From positions 2,117,501 through 2,181,500 of the forward strand of contig NZ_CP107921.1 of assembly GCF_036014215.1 (NCBI RefSeq): DNA of 64,000 nucleotides. The letters are read 5' to 3'. Positions 24,636 to 31,599 of this stretch are shown here, piece after piece (the first letter of the stretch is position 1; each line of letters starts with the position of its first letter). Both the position numbers and the translations under genes were made by a program. The notes below the pieces were generated by a model. It was not told the DNA's origin. It was given only the letters and a program-made list of their open reading frames with translations, and ran no database searches. The stretch is from Streptomyces sp. NBC_00440 (GTDB lineage Bacteria > Actinomycetota > Actinomycetes > Streptomycetales > Streptomycetaceae).

Positions 24636-24658
24636 CCCCGAACCGAGCCGGTTCGGGG
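24636..24658. promoter_or_regulatory. Palindrome in the XRE/flavoprotein intergenic region
   Basis: Perfect 10-base arms CCCCGAACCG (24636-24645) and CGGTTCGGGG (24649-24658) around AGC, 26 bases before the flavoprotein ATG. Operator-like. Confidence 0.5.
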
Positions 24659-24684
24659 CGGTTGCTTGTGATCCACTGGTCGGC

Positions 24685-25242
24685 ATGACCTCACGAACTC
24701 TGTATCTGTTCGGCTCCGCCGCCCCGCCAGTGTTCGACATCGCCCGTGTCATCGAGGATGCTCAGGCCCACGGTTGGGATGTGTGCCTGGGGTTGACGCC
24801 GAGCGCGGCCCTCTGGCTCGACAACAGCCTGGACGGTCTGGCGGCGCTGAGCGGACACCCGGTGCGCTCCGAGTACAAGCTGCCCGGTGAGCCGGATGTG
24901 TGGCCGAAGGCGGACGCGATCCTGGTGGCGCCGGCCACGTTCAACACGATCAACGAGTGGGCGCTCGGGTTGACCAGTAAGTTCGTCGTCGGGGTCGCAG
25001 CAGAAGGCATCGGCAAGGGGATTCCGCTGGTCGCGATGCCGTGCGTGAACTCGGCATACGTGCGGCATCCCGCGTTCGCTCAGTCGGTGGAGACGCTGGC
25101 CGGTGCCGGGGTCACGGTGCTGTACGGGGAGGGCGGCTTCGTGCCGAACGAGCCCGGCGAGAAACGCCCGTTCCCGTGGACGACTGCTCTTGATGCGGTG
25201 GAGACTGTTGTCAGCTCGGAGCCGGGAGCGCCGCGCGGCTGA
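24685..25242 (+). CDS. Flavoprotein (HFCD/phosphopantothenoylcysteine-decarboxylase-like)
   Basis: 185 residues. Rossmann-like flavoprotein fold: LYLFGSAAPPVFDIARVIED, WDVCLGLTPSAALWLD, then AILVAPATFNTINEWALGLT, the N-T-I-N-x-W/K-A hallmark of the HFCD family, and GIPLVAMPCVNSAYVRHPAF. Probably binds FMN. Short compared with bifunctional CoaBC (no C-terminal synthetase). Start ATG 24685. Paired divergently with the XRE regulator. Confidence 0.85.
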   Translation: MTSRTLYLFGSAAPPVFDIARVIEDAQAHGWDVCLGLTPSAALWLDNSLDGLAALSGHPVRSEYKLPGEPDVWPKADAILVAPATFNTINEWALGLTSKFVVGVAAEGIGKGIPLVAMPCVNSAYVRHPAFAQSVETLAGAGVTVLYGEGGFVPNEPGEKRPFPWTTALDAVETVVSSEPGAPRG

Positions 25243-25314
25243 GTGGGACGCCGCACAGGCCAGAAGCCAGAAATACTGTCGCCTGTTTCCCGCCGGCGGC
25301 GAACAATGCCGGGC

Positions 25315-25938
25315 ATGGGGACAGACATTCACGGCTTCATCGAGTGCCGCTGGGATCGCTGGCTGGACGAGGACGATCGCGCGTGGAGCCAGGTCATCGA
25401 CATTTCGCATCTATACAACGGGCGCTCCTACGTCGCCTTCGGGGCCCTGTTCGGTGTCCGTGAAACCGCCTCGCACCGTGCACTCGCCGATCACCGAGGT
25501 CTCCCTCATGACGTGTCGAAAGAGGTCCTCGCTTGCTTCGAGCCCTGGAGTGATGAGCTGCACGGTGAGTCCTGGATCTCCTGGGCGGAGCTAGCAGCCG
25601 CCGACTGGGACGAGGTCGCAAACGAGGTCGATGACTGTGTTCACGAGTACCGCCGGAGCTCTGACGGCAGCTGGAAGATGCACGGCCGGAACTCCAGCCT
25701 CACCCGCTTTGCCGAACTCTCCGGCCTCACTGATGCCCGGCACCTCTACCGCGCGGGCAGCGTCTGTCCCGAGAACACCGAGTGGTCGGACGGCGACCGG
25801 CTCTTCCGAATCGGCCGCCGTCAGCGGAAGCATGCCGTGCCTGACAGCGAATGGGGTCCCATCTGGTCGGTCATGCGCACGCTGGCGAAGTTGCACGGCG
25901 ACGAGGGAGTCCGCCTGGTCGTCTGGTTCGACGGCTGA
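25315..25938 (+). CDS. Hypothetical protein of phage/actinomycete type
   Basis: 207 residues beginning MGTDIHGFIECRW, a start block shared by a family found in actinomycetes and phages; then YVAFGALFGVRE and WKMHGRNSSLTRF, and LRF-like C-terminal VRLVVWFDG. No enzyme motif identified. ATG 25306 (MPGMGTDIH) is an alternative start. Confidence 0.72.
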   Translation: MGTDIHGFIECRWDRWLDEDDRAWSQVIDISHLYNGRSYVAFGALFGVRETASHRALADHRGLPHDVSKEVLACFEPWSDELHGESWISWAELAAADWDEVANEVDDCVHEYRRSSDGSWKMHGRNSSLTRFAELSGLTDARHLYRAGSVCPENTEWSDGDRLFRIGRRQRKHAVPDSEWGPIWSVMRTLAKLHGDEGVRLVVWFDG

Positions 25939-25965
25939 CTCCATCCCGCGTTGGCCCTCGTCCGG

Positions 25966-25989
25966 CGTACGTGCCATCTGGCACGTACG
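25966..25989. terminator. Tight hairpin
   Basis: 11-base arms CGTACGTGCCA (25966-25976) and TGGCACGTACG (25979-25989) with a 2-base loop, 28 bases after the preceding gene. Confidence 0.6.
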
Positions 25990-26031
25990 TGTCACGACGC
26001 CACGCGCCGCCTGAGTCGAGGACGAACGGAC

Positions 26032-26072
26032 AAGGCCCAGGCTCCCGGCTTGCTACCGGTGGCCTGGGCCTT
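26032..26072 (-). terminator. Terminator of the tRNA-Val gene
   Basis: Arms AAGGCCCAGGC (26032-26042) and GCCTGGGCCTT (26062-26072), just downstream of the tRNA on its strand. Confidence 0.7.
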
Positions 26073-26087
26073 TGCCGTACTGCTCAC

Positions 26088-26162
26088 TGGTGGGCGCGGA
26101 CGGTTTCGAACCGCCGACATCTGCTTTGTAAGAGCAGCGCTCTACCCCTGAGCTACGCACCC
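26088..26162 (-). tRNA. tRNA-Val (anticodon TAC)
   Basis: On the minus strand the gene begins GGGTGCGTAGCTCAGGGGT and ends CGCGCCCACCA. The acceptor stem pairs GGGTGCG with CGCGCCC (one T-G pair), the D stem is present, the anticodon stem CTGCT/AGCAG encloses CTTACAA with anticodon TAC, and GGTTCGAAAC is the T arm. CCA is encoded. It reads GTA codons. Confidence 0.95.
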
Positions 26163-26251
26163 GTGGATGAAGCAACAGGGTACATGGCCCCGGGCCCCCG
26201 TTCGCAAACCTGTTGCAGGAGCCAAGGAACGCCCCCGGGCAGAAGCCCCGG

Positions 26252-26310
26252 AGCGGCCCACCAGCCCGTACGACCGGGGGATAACCCCACCCCCGGTCCG
26301 GTGGGCCGCT
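26252..26310. terminator. Bipartite hairpin upstream of the lipoprotein gene
   Basis: Outer arms AGCGGCCCACC (26252-26262)/GGTGGGCCGCT (26300-26310) and inner arms ACCGGGGG (26273-26280)/CCCCCGGT (26290-26297). It is a terminator-strength structure but lies upstream of genes on both strands (tRNA leftward, lipoprotein rightward), so a 5' regulatory role is possible. Confidence 0.55.
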
Positions 26311-26388
26311 GGATCGTGTGGGGATGGGGGCGGTCCGTACCGTTGGGGCTCTTCGGCAGGTTCGGTTCGATCTGGGGGAATGATCTAC

Positions 26389-27153
26389 GTGGCACTCCGT
26401 CCTCGTACGCTTGTCGCGGCCGGAGGGGCCGTTCTTGTCGCCGTCGCCCTCACCGGGTGCGGCTCGGATCCCTCGGACGCGCCTGCCGAGCACAAGGCTT
26501 TCGCGTTCAGCGGGAAGACGCTGACCATCGACACCAACAACTCCACCATCGACCTGGTACCCGCCGATGTGAAGTCCGTGCAGGTCACCCGACACGTCGA
26601 CGGGTGGGTCTTCCTGGGCAACGGGCCCGACGCCTCCTGGTCCATGCGGGACGGCACGCTCAGCCTGAAGGTGAAGTGCAGCGCCCTCGTCAGCAGCTGT
26701 GCGTCGCGGCACCAGATCAAGGTGCCGCGCGGGGTCTCCGTGATCCTCAAGGACAACAACGGGTCCGTGACCGCCGCCGGTTTCGACACCTCGCTGAAGC
26801 TCCGCTCGAACAACGGCAAGGTCACCGTCCGGGACTCCAGCGGAGCCCTCGACCTGAGCAGCGACAACGGGGCCATCAACGCCGACGGCGTCTCGTCCAG
26901 GCAGGTCACAGCGGACTCCAGCAACGGTGCGGTACGGCTGTCGCTCACCGCGGTTCCCGACCGGGTGGAGAGCTTCAGCAACAACGGGGCGGTCGAGATC
27001 ACACTGCCCAAGAAGCCGGGGCTGGCGTACAAGGTCGAGACCCGGAGCAGCAACGGGAGCACCCAGGTCGGGGTGCCCACGGACGACGCCAGCCGCCACT
27101 CCATCGCTGCGCGCAGCGACAACGGAAGGATCGTTGTTCGAAGCGCGAACTGA
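26389..27153 (+). CDS. DUF4097-type beta-strand-repeat lipoprotein
   Basis: About 254 residues. N-terminal lipobox LTGC (signal AAGGAVLVAVALTGCGS), then repeated strands carrying S/D-N-N-G units (NNGSVTAAGF, NNGKVTVRDS, DNGAINADGV, SNGAVRLSLT, NNGAVEITLP, SNGSTQVGVP, DNGRIVVRS), the beta-helix pattern of DUF4097. Outer-surface lipoprotein of unknown role. GTG 26389 fits GGGGGAA at ~10 bases better than ATG 26380. Confidence 0.85.
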   Translation: MALRPRTLVAAGGAVLVAVALTGCGSDPSDAPAEHKAFAFSGKTLTIDTNNSTIDLVPADVKSVQVTRHVDGWVFLGNGPDASWSMRDGTLSLKVKCSALVSSCASRHQIKVPRGVSVILKDNNGSVTAAGFDTSLKLRSNNGKVTVRDSSGALDLSSDNGAINADGVSSRQVTADSSNGAVRLSLTAVPDRVESFSNNGAVEITLPKKPGLAYKVETRSSNGSTQVGVPTDDASRHSIAARSDNGRIVVRSAN

Positions 27154-27224
27154 CCGGCCCGTGTGTTCGTCCCTACCTGGTGGGAGAATGGCCAGGGCAG
27201 GGCGGACCAGCACGGGAGAGGGAT

Positions 27225-28580
27225 GTGACGGCAAGACACGGGCAGCCGTATGCGCGATCGAGTGCCGTCCGGGATGTCCTGACGCTGATGGCCCTCCCGG
27301 TGCCGTTGCTCGCCGGTCTGGCCGGTGCCTTCGCAGGTGGGGGCACGCGGCGCTGGTTCGGCGGGCGGGGTGAGAGCCAGCGGGCCGACGCGCAGGCCGC
27401 GAAGGACGCCGCGGCCGCGGCTTTCTACGACCTCGACACCGCTCAGCGCGATCTGCGGATCTCGATCGAGACGATCTCCGCTGTGGACAACTCGCCGGAG
27501 GCCCGTAAGGCCCTCTCCGATTTCGCCTCGCTGGGGCAGCGGATCGACGAGGTGAGCACTTCGTACATCACTGCGGTCGACGCCCATGACCTGGACCGGG
27601 ACGGTCTGGAGGGCTCCGCCCTGTCCCAGGCGCGTACGGAGCTGACCCGGGCCAAGGACGATCTCGTACGCGTGAAGGGCGAGCTCGACCGGTTCGGGCA
27701 GGGGCTGGGGCCGCTGCTCGGCAAGGCCGAGACGCAGCTCGCCCGGCTCGCGCCCGCCGTGGAGCGGGCGCGGCAGGCGCTCCTCTCCGCGAGCAATGCT
27801 CTCGACGCGGTACGGGAATCCGGGCTGAAGGCCGACGACCTCGCCACCCGTCTCGCGCAGCTCGGGCCCGAGCTGACAAAGCTCAACCAGGGCGCCGGCC
27901 AGCACGGTGTGCAGGGCACGCTGGACCGCGCGGACAAGGTGATGCGTGACGCCGAAGCCGTACGGGCCGAGGCCGCCCGGCTGCCGGAGCGGGCCTCCGA
28001 GATCGACCGCCGCCTGGTGTCGCTCCGTACCCGCGCCCAGGCCCTCACCACCCGGGCCGGTACGGTCGCCCCGGTCCTCAGCGAGCTGCGCCGGCGCTTC
28101 ACCGCGCCGTGCTGGCAGGACCTCCAGCATGTGCCCGAGCAGGCCGCCGTGTCCGTGCGGCAGGCGGAGGAGAAGCTCAAGGAGGCGACCCGGGCGCGCG
28201 AGGAGCAGCGCTGGCCCGACGCGACGTCCCTGCTCACGACGGTCAGGTCGCTGCTCAACAGCACCGACGAGGCGGTCTCGGCTGCCGGTGCGCGGCTCGA
28301 ACGGCTCAACGCTGTGGCGAAGGATCCGCAGCAGGAGATCGAGCGGACCAGGTTCACGATCCGGGACGCCCAGCGGCTGGCGATGGCGGGCCGGAACACC
28401 CCCGACCCCCGGCACGCCCGTCCGCTGGACCAGGCAGTGGAGCGGCTGGACCGGGCAGTCGCGGGGCTGGAGGGCCGGCACCCCGACTACTGGCACTTCC
28501 TCACGGAGACCGAGGAAGTACGGAAGACCGCCACGCGCGTGGTCGAGCAGATCCGCGAGGAGCGCGGCACCGGCCACTGA
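27225..28580 (+). CDS. Membrane-anchored coiled-coil hypothetical protein
   Basis: 451 residues. A hydrophobic segment near the start (LTLMALPVPLLAGLAGAFAGGG) is followed by a long Ala/Glu/Arg/Leu-rich region with heptads (residues ~60-420), for example ARTELTRAKDDLVRVKGELD and RQALLSASNALDAVRESG. No catalytic motif. Likely envelope- or septum-associated scaffold. GTG 27225 with GGGAGAGG upstream. Downstream of the lipoprotein gene on the same strand (71 bases), possibly co-transcribed. Confidence 0.78.
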   Translation: MTARHGQPYARSSAVRDVLTLMALPVPLLAGLAGAFAGGGTRRWFGGRGESQRADAQAAKDAAAAAFYDLDTAQRDLRISIETISAVDNSPEARKALSDFASLGQRIDEVSTSYITAVDAHDLDRDGLEGSALSQARTELTRAKDDLVRVKGELDRFGQGLGPLLGKAETQLARLAPAVERARQALLSASNALDAVRESGLKADDLATRLAQLGPELTKLNQGAGQHGVQGTLDRADKVMRDAEAVRAEAARLPERASEIDRRLVSLRTRAQALTTRAGTVAPVLSELRRRFTAPCWQDLQHVPEQAAVSVRQAEEKLKEATRAREEQRWPDATSLLTTVRSLLNSTDEAVSAAGARLERLNAVAKDPQQEIERTRFTIRDAQRLAMAGRNTPDPRHARPLDQAVERLDRAVAGLEGRHPDYWHFLTETEEVRKTATRVVEQIREERGTGH

Positions 28581-28748
28581 GCCGCTGGGACCGGATTGAC
28601 CGGGTTGAACTGGACGGATTGAACTGGATTGACCCGGGCTGCGGTGGATTGAGACGGTCGGAGCTTGGGCCCGTTGTCAGGGCTCGTGGGGCCTTTGCAC
28701 ACCGGCATCGAATCACCAGAGCACAGCAAGAAATGGGAAGAGAACAGC

Positions 28749-29417
28749 ATGGACCGCACGGACTTCACCGCGACTCTCCGAAATGAGCGGCTGGTCGCCA
28801 TCGTCCGCGGCTCGGACCCCGAGGCGTCCTTCAGGTCGGTCATGACGCTCGTCGAGAGCGGGATACCCCTGGTCGAGGTGTCGCTCAGCGGCACGGACGC
28901 GCTCGGGGTCATACGCCGGGCGCGGGCCGCGCTCGGGGACGGCGCGTGGCTGGGCGCGGGCACCGTGCTCACCGCCGACGACGCGCGGCGGGCCGCGGAC
29001 GCCGGGGCCGGTCTCATCGTGACGCCGGGGCTCGGTGCGTGCGTGGACGAGTCGGTACGGCTGGGGCTTCCCGTACTGTCCGGAGTCGTCACCCCCACCG
29101 AGGTCATCGCCGGTGTCGCGGCCGGCGCCACCGCGCTGAAGCTCTTCCCCGCCTCGGTGGGCGGCCCCGCCTATCTGAAGGCGCTGCGGGCCCCCTTCCC
29201 GGATGTTCCGTTCGTACCGGTGGGCGGGGTGGACGCGGCGGCCGCCGCGGAGTACCTCGCGCTGGGTGCGGTCGCCGTGGGCGTCGGGTCGCCGCTGATC
29301 GGGGACGCGGCGGACGGCGGGGACCAGGACGCGCTGCGGAAGCGGGCCGCCGCGTTCCTGAACGTCGTGGAGACAGCGCGGGCCACCGGAGCAGCGGCCA
29401 CGGCGGTCCGGTCATGA
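28749..29417 (+). CDS. eda: KDPG/KHG aldolase
   Basis: 222 residues, class I aldolase of the 2-keto-3-deoxy-6-phosphogluconate family. Conserved elements: RLVAIVRGSD, LVESGIPLVEVSLSG (active-site Glu), GAGTVLTADDARRAADAGA, IVTPGLG and the Schiff-base lysine in GATALKLFPASVGGPAYLKA, and VPVGGVDAAAAAEYLALG. Cleaves KDPG to pyruvate and glyceraldehyde 3-phosphate (or handles 4-hydroxy-2-oxoglutarate). Stop overlaps the kinase start by ATGA, so the two are translationally coupled. Confidence 0.9.
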   Translation: MDRTDFTATLRNERLVAIVRGSDPEASFRSVMTLVESGIPLVEVSLSGTDALGVIRRARAALGDGAWLGAGTVLTADDARRAADAGAGLIVTPGLGACVDESVRLGLPVLSGVVTPTEVIAGVAAGATALKLFPASVGGPAYLKALRAPFPDVPFVPVGGVDAAAAAEYLALGAVAVGVGSPLIGDAADGGDQDALRKRAAAFLNVVETARATGAAATAVRS

Positions 29418-30433
29418 GCGTGTTCACCTTCGGCGAGACGATGGTCGCCCTGCGCGGCGAGGGGCAGCTGAAGCTGGGCGGCACCATGGCCGTCTCGGTC
29501 GCCGGTGCCGAGTCGAACGTGGCCATCGGCCTGGCCCGGCTGGGGCACCCCGTGCACTGGGTGGGCGCGGTCGGCGCCGACGAGGCCGGTGAACTGGTGC
29601 TGCGGACGCTGCGCGCCGAGGGGGTCGGCGTCACGGGCACCACGCGTGACGGGGCCGCGCCCACCGGGCTGCTCCTCTTCGAGCCGCGGCTGCCCGGCGT
29701 GACCCGGGTGCACTACTACCGCGCGGGGTCGGCCGGTTCGAGGATCGCGGCCGACGACGTGGAGCGGGCCTTCGCCGCGTTCCTGGAAGCCGGAACGGGA
29801 GCTGGGACAGCCACGAGCGGGGATGCCCACACCGGCACCGGCACGGACAGCGCCGCCCGCGTGCTGCATCTGACGGGCATCACCCCCGCCCTCTCCCCCA
29901 CAGCCCGCACCGCAGCCGAGCGTGCCATGGAACTGGCCGCCGAGCACGACGTGTTGATCAGCCTCGACGTCAACTTCCGCTCCCGGCTGTGGAGTACGGA
30001 TGAGGCGTCGGCGGTGATGCGGGACTGGGCACCGCGCGCCGACGTACTGATCGCATCCGACGACGAGTTGCCGCTCTGTCTGCCCGCGGGCTCCCCGGAT
30101 GATCCCGCCCGGCAGGCGGGAGCGCTGCTGGAGGCCGGGGCGGGCGAGGTCGTGGTCAAGCTCGGTGCGGCGGGCGCCACGGCGTACACCTTGCAGGGCG
30201 AACTGCACGCACCTGCCCGTACGGTGCCGGTCGTGGACCCGGTCGGCGCGGGCGACGCGTTCGTCGCCGGGTATCTCTCGGCGCTGCTCGACGGCTCGGA
30301 CACGGCGGGGCGGCTGGACCGTGCGGTGACCACGGGAGCGTTCGCGGTGGCCGCGGCCGGCGACTGGGAGGGCGCTCCGACCCGCACCGAGCTGGGCCTC
30401 CTCGGAGCTGCGCCGGGAACAGTGGTGCGCTGA
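29414..30433 (+). CDS. PfkB-family sugar kinase (2-keto-3-deoxygluconate kinase-like)
   Basis: 339 residues. Ribokinase fold: N-terminal GETMVALRGEGQLKLGG, N-G block AESNVAIGLARLGHPVHWVG, substrate strand VLHLTGITPALS, and the C-terminal anion-hole/catalytic motif VPVVDPVGAGDAFVAGYLSA with the catalytic Asp. Adjacency and overlap with KDPG aldolase support the reaction KDG + ATP to KDPG. An Ala/Gly/Thr-rich insertion (~residues 125-150) is unusual and probably a loop. Confidence 0.88.
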   Translation: MSVFTFGETMVALRGEGQLKLGGTMAVSVAGAESNVAIGLARLGHPVHWVGAVGADEAGELVLRTLRAEGVGVTGTTRDGAAPTGLLLFEPRLPGVTRVHYYRAGSAGSRIAADDVERAFAAFLEAGTGAGTATSGDAHTGTGTDSAARVLHLTGITPALSPTARTAAERAMELAAEHDVLISLDVNFRSRLWSTDEASAVMRDWAPRADVLIASDDELPLCLPAGSPDDPARQAGALLEAGAGEVVVKLGAAGATAYTLQGELHAPARTVPVVDPVGAGDAFVAGYLSALLDGSDTAGRLDRAVTTGAFAVAAAGDWEGAPTRTELGLLGAAPGTVVR

Positions 30434-30474
30434 GGTGGTGCGCGGCGGCCCCCCGCACCTCTAATCTGGGCCTC

Positions 30475-30696
30475 ATGCCCCGTTACGAGTACCGCTGCCG
30501 CTCCTGCGGCGACACATTCGAGATCAGCCGTCCGATGGCCGAGTCATCGGCGCCCGCCACCTGCCCCGAGGGCCATGAGGACACGGTCAAGCTGCTGTCC
30601 GCGGTCGCCGTCGGCGGGTCCGCCGCCGGGGCTCCGTCCGGCGGGAGCGGCGGAGGCGCCGGGGGCGGGTGCTGCGGCGGAGGCTGCTGCGGGTAA
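30475..30696 (+). CDS. FmdB-family zinc ribbon protein
   Basis: 73 residues. MPRYEYRCRSCGDTFEISRP with CxxC and a second half CPEGHED form the FmdB putative regulatory zinc ribbon; the tail is Gly/Cys-rich (GGGCCGGGCCG). Such proteins are small RNA/nucleic-acid or metal binding factors of unclear role. Confidence 0.85.
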   Translation: MPRYEYRCRSCGDTFEISRPMAESSAPATCPEGHEDTVKLLSAVAVGGSAAGAPSGGSGGGAGGGCCGGGCCG

Positions 30697-30717
30697 GCCA
30701 CAACCGGGGCGCCGCGC

Positions 30718-30814
30718 GGCCTCGGCTCAGCGCCCCCGCGCGGCGCGGGTGAACTCCCGCAGGGGCCCGGCCTCGGCTCAGCGCCCCCGCGCGGCGCGGG
30801 TGAACTCCCGCAGG
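30718..30814. repeat. Tandem duplication over the HAD gene 3' end
   Basis: Two near-identical copies of a 46-base segment (30718-30763 and 30769-30814), period 51, one covering the last codons and stop of the leftward HAD gene and the other copying it beyond the stop. Confidence 0.8.
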
Positions 30815-31599
30815 ATCTCCTCGCCGGCCGCGACCCCGCGCCCGGCGGTCACCTCCACATGCGGCGCGCTCCACCCCGCGTCCGCCAGCTCGCCGTGCGC
30901 GGGGCGCCAGCCCCGGTCGGCGGCCAGCAGCAGGTCCGCGTCCAGGAGTGAATCGCCTGCTGCCAGGGTGAGTTCGGCTCCGGTGCGGCGGACCACTTCG
31001 CGTACTGCCGCGCTCTTGGTGAGCGGCTCCGGCACCGCGTAGAGCTTGCGGCCCTGGAGCGAGACCGTCCAGCCGCGCGGACCGGCCCACGCGGACAGCT
31101 CGTCCACCCAGCCCTCGGGCAGCAGGGCCCGTTCGACGACCAGATAGGCGAACAGGTCCTCGGCCACCCGTTCCTTGAGCAGCCAGGCCGGATCGGCCGC
31201 GGACACCAGGTGGGCGCGTACCTCGGCCAGGGTGGCGCACTCGGCGGCCAGCCGCCGGGCCACATCGGACTGCCAGCCCGGGTCGGACACCCCGTCGACC
31301 AGCAGATGGCCCCCGTTGGCGCAGATCGCGAACCGCGGCGGCGGGCAGGGCAGCCGGATCCGGTGGTACTGCTCTCGCGTCCTCGTGGTCGTCGGTACGA
31401 AGAGGGTCTCCGCGGCGAGCGCGCCGAGCAGCCCGGCCGCGGTCTCCGTCACGTACGAGAGCGGCCTGCTCTCGTACACCTCCACGCACAGCAGCCTCGG
31501 CGCTTCGGCGTCCGGCATGGTCAGGTCGAGCGCGGGCGCCGAGTAGATGAGGGTGCGGTCCAGGTCGCTGGCGACGAGTACGGGCGCTGCCGGGTTCAC
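30778..31599 (-). CDS. Ter-cluster HAD hydrolase
   Basis: 273 residues. HAD motif I VASDLDRTLIYSA, motif II TTTRTREQY region, Lys in GRKLYAVPEPLTKSAAVREV, and AAGDSLLDADLLLAADRGW as motif IV, of the sucrose-phosphatase-like Cof type. Its ATG overlaps the stop of the two-PRTase gene (ATGA), so it is the last gene of the coupled aldolase-PRTase-HAD unit known from Ter modules. May dephosphorylate the nucleoside-like product proposed for that pathway. Confidence 0.87.
   Translation of the reverse strand: MNPAAPVLVASDLDRTLIYSAPALDLTMPDAEAPRLLCVEVYESRPLSYVTETAAGLLGALAAETLFVPTTTRTREQYHRIRLPCPPPRFAICANGGHLLVDGVSDPGWQSDVARRLAAECATLAEVRAHLVSAADPAWLLKERVAEDLFAYLVVERALLPEGWVDELSAWAGPRGWTVSLQGRKLYAVPEPLTKSAAVREVVRRTGAELTLAAGDSLLDADLLLAADRGWRPAHGELADAGWSAPHVEVTAGRGVAAGEEILREFTRAARGR

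Noticed and set aside
26088..26162. Integration site at the tRNA-Val gene
   Set aside because: No second copy of the tRNA 3' end and no integrase gene in the window.
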